Source: Aurantiochytrium sp. KH105
Taxonomy: Eukaryota > Sar > Bigyra > Thraustochytrida > Thraustochytriidae
DNA: 59,986 bases
Direction: 5' to 3'
Assembly: GCA_003116975.1 (NCBI GenBank)
Contig: BGKB01000277.1
Span: forward strand, 1-59,986
The notes under the pieces are model-generated. The model worked only from the letters and a program-made list of their open reading frames with translations. It did no database searches and had not been told where the DNA came from. Position 1 is the first letter of the stretch. Every line of letters starts with the position of its first letter. Position numbers and translations under genes: made by a program. Below, piece by piece: positions 29,337 to 38,706 of the stretch.

Positions 29337-30218
29337 ATGTTGAGCGCGATCGCGAGCCGAGCGGTGCGTCGGCACGGCCTTGTGACGACGCAGCGGCGGC
29401 TGCTGAGCAAGGAAGCCTTTGGCAGCTTCGAGCTCGATGGACCTGGCAAGGACGCCATCAAGCCGCGCGTAGCAGAGTCGGCGTGGATCGCGCCGAGCGC
29501 GACGCTTTTGGGTGATATTGAGATCGCCGAGGACGCCAGTGTCTGGTTCAATGTGGTCGTGCGCGGCGACCGCGATTTGATCCGCATCGGGAAGCGCACG
29601 AATATCCAGGACGGGTCGGTCCTCCACACGGACGCGGGCCGCGTCATGGACATTGGAGACGACGTTACGGTGGGACATATGGCCATGCTGCACGGCTGCA
29701 AGATTCACAATAACACTCTGATCGGCATCGGCGCGGTCGTTCTTGACGGGTACGTTTCATTCATACTTGCTTGATCTTCTTCATTCGTTCTTTCTTTCTG
29801 CTTGTGAAAGTCAAGTGGCGGCGATGCCTTGTGTTCGCTCGCGCACAAAAAGGTATTGTAAAGGCTGGCGTCATTGAGCAGAGATGCTTTTTTCTTTTTT
29901 CCTCCGTGATGGACGCAAACCTTACGCGATAAATCGTTTCGTAGACAGAGATGCTAACCTACTTGCTTACGTGTCTGCTTGTCATTGACCAATGCGCGTG
30001 TGTATTTTTGCAGAGCGGAGATTGGCCCGAATTGCCTCATCGGCGCCAACGCCCTCATCACCGAAGGCAAGAAGATTCCGGAAGGCTCGCTTGTGACCGG
30101 TGTCAACAAGGTGGCGCGGTCGCTGACGCCAGAAGAGATCGAGGGCCTCACGCGCAGCGCCGCAGGATATGTGCAGAACCAAAAGAGGTACCGTGCGACT
30201 CTGACCAAGACTGACTGA
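29337..30218 (+). CDS. Mitochondrial gamma-type carbonic anhydrase, two exons
   Basis: Exon 1 is 29337-29749 and exon 2 is 30014-30218; the split codon reads GG|A, giving 205 residues. The N-terminus (MLSAIASRAVRRHGLVTTQRRLLS) is a typical mitochondrial presequence. The rest is a left-handed beta-helix of hexapeptide repeats with the gamma-carbonic-anhydrase signatures VVVRGDRD, NIQDGSVLH and VGHMAMLHGC. All three metal-ligand histidines are present (97, 114, 119). The family includes the carbonic-anhydrase-like subunits of mitochondrial complex I in plants and protists, the most likely role here; catalytic activity is not established by sequence. The C-terminal helix ends YRATLTKTD. Head-to-head with MsrA. 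Confidence 0.9.
29750..30013 (+). other. Intron of gamma carbonic anhydrase
   Basis: 264 nt, donor gtacgttt and acceptor tttttgcag, with gctaacc at 29953 as a possible branch site. Removal gives VVLDGAEIGPNCLIGAN, the expected uninterrupted beta-helix. Confidence 0.9.
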
Positions 30219-30495
30219 GCCAAGGAAAAGAGAAAATTTCAAGTAGCAGGCAGAGCAAGTGGTATATTTGTAATGAGTGTTTTGCAACAAGCAGTGTCCG
30301 TGTCCGAAGTACAAATTGTGGCACGCGCAGCACATTCGAAGGAGAAGAAGCGCTTGCGAAGCCTGGCGGCGCCGCTCCCTCGCGATGATTGAAGCACATG
30401 CGATAACAGTACAATGCAGCCTTTGTGTCATGTGAAAGAGAGAATCTTGGGGGTAAGAGAAACGCGGATGGGCGAAAAAGGCGCCCCGTCTGCGT

Positions 30496-33400
30496 TTAGG
30501 TCGGCGAAAAAGGCAGGTTGAGTGCCCCTGCGGCCCAGTTGACGCCAAAGGAATCATCCGTCTTGGGGCCGGGGCCGAGGTTGTCAAAGTCGCTTTCCAA
30601 CATTGACAAAGTCAGCGAGGCCATGCCACGGTCCAGATTGCCGTTGGTTTCAAGGGTGTCCCAATTCGGCATGGGCCCCAACGGAGAGATGAGCGCGTTT
30701 CCAGGCGCCGTCCGCGCCCCTCCCTGGCGCCGGGCGCTTTGCGAAAAGGGATGGCTCGCGGCTCTCTTTTGCGCAGAGTTAGGCGTATCCATCGAGTGAT
30801 GGTGCTGGTGCTGGTGCTGATGCTGGTGCTGCATATGCGCTTGATGCGAATGCTGCATATGCGGCTGATGCTGCAAGTGGCCTTGTTGTTGGTGTTGTTG
30901 ATGGTGGTGCGCGTGGCTGTGCTGGTGGTGCTGGTGACCTTGCTTGGCCTGCTGATGTTGATGCTGCATGACAAAGCGATGCGAAGGCGTTGTGACGGGC
31001 TGGTTGGCGTGCTTTGTCGATCCGGGCTGCAAAAAGAGATCCGTGTCGAGGCCAAGGCTGGCAAGATCGGCCTGCGAAAAGTCGAGGTTCATGTCACCAC
31101 CGTGAAAGTCCCACTGCAACGGGCCGACCGGGGAGGCCGCCGAGCTCATGGGCGGGACAAAGTGCATATCCAGGGGAGGCACCATGATAGGAAGTGCACC
31201 GGGCATGCCACCACTGCCACCGTGCTGCGCGTGCATCTGTTGGCCATGATGGGCGATGTGCTGGAGGTGCTGCGAATGTGCCTGATTCGAGTGCGGCGTT
31301 CCATACGGAAAGTTCTGGCTGTGGAACTGCATGGAATCTTGCGCGGCCGCAGCAGCAGCGGCAGCAGCAGCGGCCTTTTTCTTTGATTGACGCGGCTTAC
31401 GCGGCTTGGTGGCGCCGGTTGCGGAGCCAGCGCCATCCTTTTTGGGAGCTCGTTTGGCACGGGGTTTGGCTGGTTTCTTTTCCTTGACGGGCTTGCCATC
31501 GACGACGCCTTGGACGCCATTGCTGGCATTCGCCGCTGCAACGGCGGCCGCAGCAGCTTCGCTGGCCTTGGCGGCTGCCGACTTTTTCACGCGAGGTTTG
31601 CGTGCGGCCTGAGCTGTGGTGCCAGATGTTGACGCGGAGGCATTCAGAGAAGCTGCCGTGGCTGAGGCCGGAGGCGGTGGAGGCGGCGGTGGCACCGAGC
31701 CGTCTGCAGGAGCCATCAGACCCGAGCTCGCGGCCGTAAGGGCCACATCCGTCTTCTTTGGCTTCTTTTGCTTGGGCTTGGACTTTTGCTTGGGCTTCGT
31801 GGTGGCGGTGGCAGCGGCCGAAGCAGTGGTCATGGTGTTACCTACAATTTGGGCCTGTCCTGCTTGATGCACAATCTGGGGTTGAGACATTGCTTGCATC
31901 GTGGGCTGGGATTGCTGCATCTGCGGCTGCATCTGCGGCTGCATCTGCATTGCCTGCATTTGATGCTGAGACTGGTCTTGCATCGTGGGTTGTTGCGGCG
32001 GGACCGGAGGCGGTGCCACGGGCTTCTTCTTCACGACGGGGACGAGCGCAGGAAGTGGCAGCGGCAAGGCCGCCTTTGGCGGCTGCGGATCCACTGCCTT
32101 GCCCTTGTTGTCGGTAATGGTGAGACCAAGCTTGAGCTGCCACTTGCGACGGATGGCCGAGTTCCAGCGGTTCTTGACAGCATTCTCGGGCCGACCAGGC
32201 AGCAATTTGGCGATTTCGCACCAACGGTTTCCAAAGGTAGCCTGCGCAGTGACAAGAACTTTTTCCTCCTCTTCAGTCCATGCCGAGTGATCGATGGTCG
32301 GATCGAGATGGTTGAACCAGCGCTCGCGGCACTGCTTTCCAATGCGGCCGGGGATACGCTCGGCAATTTCGGACCACTTTGTGATTTTCCGCTCAATGCA
32401 CGCGCGAATCATATTGTCCTCCTCCTCGGTCCACGGTCCCTTGACCAAGCCAGGTCGCAGCACCTTTTGCCATCGATGCAGACATTGCACGTCGGAACGC
32501 CGACCTCCCAGGTACTCTTCGCTGATTTTCTTCCACTTTGTTGCACCAATGGCCGTGACACCTTCGCGGAGCTTGGCATCCTCTTCTCGGGTCCAGCGGC
32601 CGCCTCCGCCTTGGCGGGGCTCCTCGTCTTCGCTTTTCATGGGCCGAACACTCAGTGGATTGCTGCTGGCAATATTGACCGTGTTGGCGGTGCGAAGCGG
32701 CTGCGGCTGCGGCTGCGGCTGCGACTGCGACTGCGACTGCGTCGGAGGTGGCGGACCTTGTCCTTGCACATGGGTTTTCGACATGGGCATGGGGAAGGCG
32801 GTCTTCTTCATCATGGGAGGTCCCATATTTGCGCTGTTGTTCGTCATGATGTTACCATTTGTGCTCTTGCCCATCAAGGTCGGGTTCGTGTTGGTGTTGT
32901 AGTGTTGGTAGTGCACGTTTTCGCGGTCCGTGTTGGACGAGGAAGAGGTCGAGGAAGAGGGTCCTGCTGACGCTGAGGTTGAAATTGTGAGCTTTTTCAG
33001 GGCATCTGCGTTCCCGTTGCCATCGCTCTTGAAGGGTGCACCGCCCTTTTTGCTGGGCGCAGGCACGTTGCTTGAGGTTGAGGCTGTCTGCGTTGGCGCG
33101 AGCGACGACGACGTGGAAGTCATCGAGGTCGCTGCGTTGGCGCAGGAGGAGGAGGAGGAGGAGGAAGACGACGAGGAAGAGGAAGACGAGGACGACGAGG
33201 AGGAGGTGACAGTTGAGAAGGTGCGAGGCTGCGCCAGGCCCATGGGCGAGGATCCCGGAATGCTGACGGAGGGGGCCTGCGAAGGGCTGCCCAGCTTGGT
33301 GTGTTGGGCCACCTGTTGACGGAGGCGCTCATGATGAGGAAGCTGCGTGCGGTGCAGCGGAGAGGGCTGCAGGTTTTGCCTTTTAACGTTGAGGCCTTTG

Positions 33401-33507
33401 GTGAATGCAAAAGTAGCGAGGCTGGCGGGTGAAAATGCCGGCGAAGGCGGCTCATCGCGTTTGCCTGCAGCGACCCGCGGCGATGGGCTCGGACGATGCT
33501 GATGCAT
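30496..33507 (-). CDS. Three-repeat Myb (3R-MYB) transcription factor
   Basis: A 1003-residue protein from the ATG at 33507; the GTG two codons upstream is not needed. Residues about 300-459 hold three Myb repeats: R1 (GGRWTREEDAKL...SDVQCLHRWQKVL), R2 (KGPWTEEEDNMI...GRIGKQCRERWFNHLDP) and R3 (HSAWTEEEEKVL...GRPENAVKNRWNSAIRRK). The Trp spacing and the 'VQCLHRWQKVL' and 'KQCRERW' helices are those of animal c-Myb and plant 3R-MYB factors, which bind AACNG-type sites and often control G2/M genes. The flanks are low complexity: Ser-rich before, and Pro, Gln, Ala/Lys (AKPRAKRAPKK) and His/Gln-rich after, as in activation domains. Single exon, opposite strand to the acyl-CoA dehydrogenase upstream. 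Confidence 0.9.
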   Translation of the reverse strand: MHQHRPSPSPRVAAGKRDEPPSPAFSPASLATFAFTKGLNVKRQNLQPSPLHRTQLPHHERLRQQVAQHTKLGSPSQAPSVSIPGSSPMGLAQPRTFSTVTSSSSSSSSSSSSSSSSSSSSCANAATSMTSTSSSLAPTQTASTSSNVPAPSKKGGAPFKSDGNGNADALKKLTISTSASAGPSSSTSSSSNTDRENVHYQHYNTNTNPTLMGKSTNGNIMTNNSANMGPPMMKKTAFPMPMSKTHVQGQGPPPPTQSQSQSQPQPQPQPLRTANTVNIASSNPLSVRPMKSEDEEPRQGGGGRWTREEDAKLREGVTAIGATKWKKISEEYLGGRRSDVQCLHRWQKVLRPGLVKGPWTEEEDNMIRACIERKITKWSEIAERIPGRIGKQCRERWFNHLDPTIDHSAWTEEEEKVLVTAQATFGNRWCEIAKLLPGRPENAVKNRWNSAIRRKWQLKLGLTITDNKGKAVDPQPPKAALPLPLPALVPVVKKKPVAPPPVPPQQPTMQDQSQHQMQAMQMQPQMQPQMQQSQPTMQAMSQPQIVHQAGQAQIVGNTMTTASAAATATTKPKQKSKPKQKKPKKTDVALTAASSGLMAPADGSVPPPPPPPPASATAASLNASASTSGTTAQAARKPRVKKSAAAKASEAAAAAVAAANASNGVQGVVDGKPVKEKKPAKPRAKRAPKKDGAGSATGATKPRKPRQSKKKAAAAAAAAAAAQDSMQFHSQNFPYGTPHSNQAHSQHLQHIAHHGQQMHAQHGGSGGMPGALPIMVPPLDMHFVPPMSSAASPVGPLQWDFHGGDMNLDFSQADLASLGLDTDLFLQPGSTKHANQPVTTPSHRFVMQHQHQQAKQGHQHHQHSHAHHHQQHQQQGHLQHQPHMQHSHQAHMQHQHQHQHQHHHSMDTPNSAQKRAASHPFSQSARRQGGARTAPGNALISPLGPMPNWDTLETNGNLDRGMASLTLSMLESDFDNLGPGPKTDDSFGVNWAAGALNLPFSPT

Positions 33508-34759
33508 ATTCACTGGTTAGAGAACCCGTTGATGTTGAGACAGAGAAAATCTCACGCACGCAATCGGGCTCGCTCTCGTGCTTGCGAGCTGGGACGCGCT
33601 GTCTGCGCGGCTCCTTCCTCGAGCTGGTCCTGTTCACGCCGATCACAGCCGATAACAGCGCGCGGAATCGAGTCGCAAGAGGCTTGTCTTCCCTGGACAC
33701 CTTTTGCCGCGCGGGACTTTGCCGTCTCGCTGCAGTTCTGGGCAACCCGCGACCGCGTCTCTCGTCCGATCGACCGCGCGCGAATCGCGACGGCGGGCAA
33801 GCAAGCTCCGCGCCGCAGACCGGCGTCCGACTTTGCGTCTCGAATATGCTTTCCCCTCGGACGCCCTTCCCTTGTAAAACCGAGCTTCGCTTCTGCAGCC
33901 CCCGAGTCCCTTTCCTTTCCTTTCCTTTCCTTTCCTTTCCTTTCCTTTCCTTTCCTTTCCTTTCCTTTCCTTTCCTTTCCTTTCCTGCCTCCGCCTTCCC
34001 GTCTTCCCTGCGTGCCTGCTCAGGCCCAGCCCTCCCGCGCTCGAGCCCACGCGCGCAGGCCTTGCTCGCTTTCTCCCTCTGCTGCGCCATGTTGCCGTTA
34101 CGTTTGTAACGCTTGATAGCCCCGCTCTGTCCCCACTGGGGGCCCGCGCGAGACGCTGCGCCCGCGTCCCCTCCGCGCGGCCGTCGCCGCGGGGTGCCCC
34201 GGTTCGCGCTGCATGGGGTGTAGGAGAGGGCGGGAGGGAGGGAGGTCGCGTAAGAGAGCAGAGCGGTCGTCCCGACGACCTTGGTGCGGGCAGACAAACA
34301 TCCTCCCAAGCTGATTCCGAGTTCGCCTGGCTCGTTCAACTATAGTTGTTCAACTTACTGGCAACTTGTTTATCTGATCGCTCCGAGTCGCGTGTTCAAG
34401 TCGGCGTTCCATTCCCAGTCTCCCCACTTCTTATCATTATGACGAGTGTTCTATTGACACCTACCTTCGTTCCGCAGTGTTCTGCGCCGCAGCGCCGAGG
34501 AGGGGGCGGGCTGAGCGTTCCGGGCGGTTCTATAAGACATGGCGAGCGGCGGTCGGACCTGGCACGAAGATAATGTCGGACATGATGTACGCGCTGGGGG
34601 ACAGGGAGAAGGAGCAGGAGCAGAGCAGGAGCAAGAGCAGGATCGGGAGCAGACCCGCATCGAGTCGAGACGAAGCGAGACGAGAAGACACGAGATTCGA
34701 GGCAGCGGACAGAAGCGCAGGAGTCTGAGTCGGAAGTTGAAGTCGAAGGAGGAGGGAGG
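33508..34759. other. Divergent upstream region of 3R-MYB and acyl-CoA dehydrogenase
   Basis: 1.25 kb with a (TTTCC)n minisatellite. The 200 bases before 34760 are purine-rich (gaggagcagg, agacgagaag), typical of an untranslated leader. No gene was recognised on either strand; the long frames across it translate the repeat. Confidence 0.5.
33910..33986. repeat. (TTTCC)n pentanucleotide repeat
   Basis: About fifteen perfect units of TTTCC. Confidence 0.95.
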
Positions 34760-36031
34760 ATGAAGAAGTGCGAGCAGGCGCTCGCGCCTTATGGCGACCA
34801 GCTCACGTTTGCGGAGCCTTACTGGTGCCAGGGGTTCCCGTCGCCGTACTACAAGGACACGCACGTGGAGTTCCGGAACAAGGTCCGCGAGTTCGTTGAC
34901 AAGGAGATCATTCCATTTGTCGACGAGTGGATCGATGAGGGCAAGCTGTACCCGCTCGAGCTGCACAAGAAGGCGTACGAGGCCGGCATCTCGGGCATTC
35001 TGTACCCCAGCGAGTGGGGCGGCACCCCCCCGAAAGACTTTGACGCCTTTCACGAGCTGATTCTCTGGCAAGAGCTCGCGCGTCCGGGTGGCGGCGGCGT
35101 CCTGGGTCAGCTTTCCATCAACTCGATGGCGCTGCCGCCCATCATCAAGTTCGCTTCGGACTACATTAAGCAAAAAGTGCTCCGCGACGTCGTGACAGGC
35201 AAGAAGAACATCTCGCTCATGATTTCGGAGCCCTGGGCTGGCTCTGATGTGGCCAACATTCGCACGACAGCCAGACGCGAGGGCGATTACTACATTGTCG
35301 ATGGCGAGAAGAAGTGGATCACGGGCTCGCTCATTGCCGACTACTGGACCTGCCTCGTGCGCACTGGAGGTGACGGCGCCGGCGGTCTCTCGTGCCTGCT
35401 TCTGGAGAAGAGCATGCCGGGCATCAAGATCCGCAAGATGAAGACCCAGTTCGACAACACCCACAACACTTGCCAAGTCTCTCTCGACGACGTCAAGGTG
35501 CCCGTGGAAAACCTCATTGGCGAGGAGGGCAAGGGCTTTACCTACCTTACGGTGAACTTTAATCACGAACGCTTTGTCATTGCCGCCGGCACCTGCATGA
35601 GCGCTCGCCAGTGCTATCAGGAGGCCTTTCACGAGGCGATGACGCGCAAGACTTTTGGCCAAAAGCTCATCGACTCCCAGATCATTCGCTTCAAGCTTGC
35701 CGAAATGGCGCGCCAGATTGAAGCCTTGCAAGACCATCTTGAACGCATTGCCTACGCTTTTGCTAGCGGCGTCCCTGACGCAGGTCTTGGACCTCAGTGT
35801 GCTCTTCTCAAAGTTCAGGCCACCAAGACCTTTGAGTATTGTGCTCGCGAGGCTGTGCAGGTTTTCGGCGGCAGCGGACTCGTGCGCGAGGGCCGCGGGC
35901 GCAAGGTCGAGCGTCTCTACCGCGAGGTACGCGGCGCTGCTATTCCTGGTGGTTCGGAAGAGATCCTTGAAGACTTTGCCATTCGCCGTGCGACTGCCGA
36001 GGCGCTCAAGAACAAGAAGTCGCGCATTTAG
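34760..36031 (+). CDS. Acyl-CoA dehydrogenase
   Basis: A 423-residue flavoprotein of the acyl-CoA dehydrogenase family, catalysing alpha-beta dehydrogenation of an acyl-CoA in fatty-acid or branched-chain amino-acid breakdown. Visible landmarks: the N-terminal helical domain, LMISEPWAGSDVANIRTTA (FAD/substrate-binding signature 1), GEKKWITGS, and the C-terminal VQVFGGSGLVRE and IPGGSEEIL. The position that carries the catalytic Glu in medium-chain enzymes is Gly here (IPGGSEE). A Glu precedes Arg in NHERFVIAAG (Glu270), the place used by isovaleryl- and long-chain enzymes. The C-terminus SRI resembles a weak peroxisomal PTS1 signal, and no mitochondrial presequence is seen. Substrate cannot be assigned. 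Its stop region overlaps the opposite-strand armadillo ORF by 26 bases. Confidence 0.9.
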   Translation: MKKCEQALAPYGDQLTFAEPYWCQGFPSPYYKDTHVEFRNKVREFVDKEIIPFVDEWIDEGKLYPLELHKKAYEAGISGILYPSEWGGTPPKDFDAFHELILWQELARPGGGGVLGQLSINSMALPPIIKFASDYIKQKVLRDVVTGKKNISLMISEPWAGSDVANIRTTARREGDYYIVDGEKKWITGSLIADYWTCLVRTGGDGAGGLSCLLLEKSMPGIKIRKMKTQFDNTHNTCQVSLDDVKVPVENLIGEEGKGFTYLTVNFNHERFVIAAGTCMSARQCYQEAFHEAMTRKTFGQKLIDSQIIRFKLAEMARQIEALQDHLERIAYAFASGVPDAGLGPQCALLKVQATKTFEYCAREAVQVFGGSGLVREGRGRKVERLYREVRGAAIPGGSEEILEDFAIRRATAEALKNKKSRI

Positions 36032-36782
36032 AGTCTTTCTTATGATTCATCTTTTGCTTCAAACGTATTCCGGGCGTTCTGTTCTCGAAGGTACATCTCA
36101 ACAGACGAGTTTGTAGCGAGAAAAGCCAGAGCCTTGCAATTTCCTGGAGTTTTTCGTTCCTGAGATGGTTGCGCATGGCCGCGACGATTTCCTTGCCGAC
36201 CTCAAGCTCTTGCCCGAAAATATTGCCTGCGAGATTCCGAAGAGCTCCGCATGCAACTTCCTGCACGTCTTCGCTCCCGGGATGGTTGCTCATTGCCGCG
36301 ACGACCTCTCTTCTGACCTCGAGCTCTTGCCCGAGGATCACACAATTGCAATCATTATTAGTTGCGAGATTCCAAAGAGCAGCGCAGGCATATTCCTGGA
36401 CAACTTCGTTCCCGGGATGATTACTCATTGCCGCGACGATCTCCTTGCCAGCCTCGAGCTCTTGCCCGAATATCACACGATCGTGAGCATCGAGTGCGAT
36501 AGCCCGAAGAGCTCCGCATGCATACCCTTGAACATATTCGCTCTTGGGAAGGCTGCGCATCGCTACGACGATGTCCTTGCCGGCCTCGAGCTCTTGCCCG
36601 AGGATCACCTTGTTGCGATCATTTTGGTATGCAAGAACCCTACGAGCAGCGCAGGAATAATCCTGGACAACTTCGTTCCCGGGATGGTAACTCATTGCCG
36701 CGACGATCTCTCTTCCGACCTCGAGCTCTTGCCCGAGGATGACATAATTGCAATCATTATTGGTTGCGAGACTCAAAACCAT
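36006..36782 (-). CDS. Armadillo-like tandem-repeat protein, possibly partial
   Basis: A 258-residue frame from the ATG at 36782 made of five repeats of 39-45 residues, each with the core GQELEVGKEIVAAM, then NHPGNE.VQEYACGAL.NLA. This is an armadillo-type two-helix unit. The copies are unusually alike at DNA level (shared blocks such as 'cctcgagctcttgcccga' at about 36201, 36318, 36453, 36585 and 36720), which points to recent duplication. The frame has no convincing start: upstream sequence is open to a TTG, and the first repeat lacks its first helix. The last 40 residues run past the repeats into the 3' end of the acyl-CoA dehydrogenase gene. It may be a fragment of a larger array gene or lack a spliced first exon. 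Confidence 0.55.
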   Translation of the reverse strand: MVLSLATNNDCNYVILGQELEVGREIVAAMSYHPGNEVVQDYSCAARRVLAYQNDRNKVILGQELEAGKDIVVAMRSLPKSEYVQGYACGALRAIALDAHDRVIFGQELEAGKEIVAAMSNHPGNEVVQEYACAALWNLATNNDCNCVILGQELEVRREVVAAMSNHPGSEDVQEVACGALRNLAGNIFGQELEVGKEIVAAMRNHLRNEKLQEIARLWLFSLQTRLLRCTFENRTPGIRLKQKMNHKKDSKCATSCS

Positions 36783-36889
36783 CACGTACCCATAGAGAGA
36801 GGTGCAGGCGATGGAGTGGAAAAAGCTTTCCAAGAATGATGGCTCATTCTGGGCAAGTCGAACACTGCAAACAATCAACAGGAACTAAA

Positions 36890-38614
36890 TTACACATCGA
36901 TTTTGCTGTTTTTCATGTAGGTGTTCATCCATTTGCCGTAGGAACTGCGCGTGACAGGTTCACTGGAGATGACAATATCAGAAGGGGAATGGGACTGGGG
37001 TTCCATCTTACATGTGCGCGAGTGTTTCTGGCACTTGCGATGAAAAACGACAATAGTGCATCCCTGTCCGGAGGAGTTCGTCTTTTGCGCGCTTGCTGCG
37101 TTGGCAGTTGAGGCAGCTGTAGAATAAGCCTTCTTCTTCAGTGACCGAATCTTGCTTGACAAATAATCTGTGGGAGTGGACTTTTTCTTGTGAAAGCGTT
37201 CCGCGCGGCGCTCGCGGTCCTTGACAACGAGCTCGAGCTGCTTGAGTTTATGATCGTCCGGGACCGAACAGCCCGTGTTAATGAGAGACATGGCCTCAAT
37301 GATATCGTCCATGCTACTCTCGAGGACGGGCTTGGACAGAACTTCGGCAAAGTTGCTCGGTTGCACCTGAACGCGCTGCGTGGGACGTTCAGCAATGGGC
37401 GAGACGCATTCGACCCTTCGTTTCTTGTAATCGGCTGCGACAGCACCGCTGAATCCACTTCCGAGACCGCCGCTGAGGGACCGCGCCGCATACGAGGCCG
37501 CGAGCGGAGTGGCGCGGTTCCGGTCCCCGAGACCCGACGTATCCTGGTTGTGAATAATCGTCCGCAACAGCTCGACTGAGCTTTCGGACATTTCCGAGTG
37601 GTTACTCTGCAGCGCATGAAGAAGCGCCTTCGGGTCGGAGGTGCTCCTGAACATGTTTGTCCCGGACAGAGCCCGCTGAGGAAACGCAAGACCGCCGGCG
37701 GAGCCATGATTGTCAGAGCGGCCGTGCTGCTGATGCTGCTGTAGAAAGTTTGGCTGCATGAAAGTTTGTTGCGTCCCGGTTTGCGGAGCACCCCTGCTGC
37801 CGAGAGAGCTCCAGGGACTCATGAGGTAGTCATCGTTTTTCCGCACGCCAAAATTAGACCCGCCATTGCCGTTGTTTGCATTGTTGCTGCTAAAGAGGTT
37901 CATTCGCGAGTAGAAGCCGGACATGCCGCTGCCAAAGTGTTGAAGCGTTCCGGTTCCCAGGGTTTGCAGCGACCCGTCGCTGTTGTAGGTTTGGAGCGGC
38001 CCGTGCGAGTTCGGGATGGGCAGCTGGAAGGAGGACCCGCTATTGTGAGACTTTAGCATGGTGTCGCCGCTCGAAGCGTTGTTGATATTGTTGTGACTGT
38101 GATTGCTGCTTTGGCTGGATCCGTGCGTGACAAAGTTGAGGGCCGGAGGCGGACTTGCACCTTCGGTGCTGGCACTGGTGCTAGCGTTTCCAGGACTGTT
38201 GCCCGCAGCAAGCGACGAATGGTGGTGCGAGTTAGTGAGGTTATTCCCATTGCCGTTGCCGTTCATCATGTTATTGTTGTTGATTGGGTTTCCATTGGCG
38301 CCGTTGTTATAGTGATTTCCACGAGTGTTGGTTCCATTGCTTGCGCTTGCTGGCGTGCTGCTGCCGAGCGAGTGTAGGTTCAGATTTAAATTGAATCCGT
38401 TGAGACCCGACAAATTGTGCAGCGCGGCATTCTTGCCTCCGGCGTCGCTCCTGGCGTCATGCATGCCATTCCCAGGCCTGCTGCTGCTGTCGCTGTTGTT
38501 GCTGTTGCTGTTGCTGCTGGAGGCGGCGCCGTTCGACCCGAAGGCACCCGTGTTGAGTCCGCTGCCGCTGAGCATCATATCGTCGCCGGTCGCATGGTCA
38601 AGCTTGCCGTACAT
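36890..38614 (-). CDS. Asn/Ser-rich putative nuclear regulator, function unknown
   Basis: A 574-residue protein from the ATG at 38614 (MYGKLDHATGDD). The frame is open upstream across a CAG tract but without an ATG. The first 330 residues are dominated by Asn, Ser, Gly and His, prion-like in composition. An ordered part starts near residue 385: RVECVSPIAERPTQRVQVQPSNFAEVLSKP, an acidic helix (SMDDIIEAMSLI), then a basic helix KLKQLELVVKDRERRAERFHKKK with DYLSSKIRSLKKK. Near the C-terminus, CTIVVFHRKCQKHSRTC has Cys/His spacing that could bind a metal. No known domain is recognised. Composition and basic helices suggest a nuclear or RNA-related role, by inference only. Confidence 0.6.
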   Translation of the reverse strand: MYGKLDHATGDDMMLSGSGLNTGAFGSNGAASSSNSNSNNSDSSSRPGNGMHDARSDAGGKNAALHNLSGLNGFNLNLNLHSLGSSTPASASNGTNTRGNHYNNGANGNPINNNNMMNGNGNGNNLTNSHHHSSLAAGNSPGNASTSASTEGASPPPALNFVTHGSSQSSNHSHNNINNASSGDTMLKSHNSGSSFQLPIPNSHGPLQTYNSDGSLQTLGTGTLQHFGSGMSGFYSRMNLFSSNNANNGNGGSNFGVRKNDDYLMSPWSSLGSRGAPQTGTQQTFMQPNFLQQHQQHGRSDNHGSAGGLAFPQRALSGTNMFRSTSDPKALLHALQSNHSEMSESSVELLRTIIHNQDTSGLGDRNRATPLAASYAARSLSGGLGSGFSGAVAADYKKRRVECVSPIAERPTQRVQVQPSNFAEVLSKPVLESSMDDIIEAMSLINTGCSVPDDHKLKQLELVVKDRERRAERFHKKKSTPTDYLSSKIRSLKKKAYSTAASTANAASAQKTNSSGQGCTIVVFHRKCQKHSRTCKMEPQSHSPSDIVISSEPVTRSSYGKWMNTYMKNSKIDV

Positions 38615-38672
38615 GGTTACAGGTCGATTGTCCACAGGGTCGCCGTTGTCGACGTGGTCGAAGCCGCGGCGG

Positions 38673-38706
<34 letters not shown>

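Noticed and set aside
28418..29701. 427-codon minus-strand frame with long His/Glu-Asp repeats
   Set aside because: Reads the hexanucleotide repeats and runs antisense through the gamma carbonic anhydrase exon.
36163..36750. Regularly spaced repeats resembling a CRISPR array
   Set aside because: The units are coding armadillo repeats in frame with diverged copies, and the genome is eukaryotic.
36783..36878. TTG-initiated extension of the armadillo ORF
   Set aside because: Eukaryotic nuclear genes rarely start at TTG and the added residues do not complete an ARM repeat.
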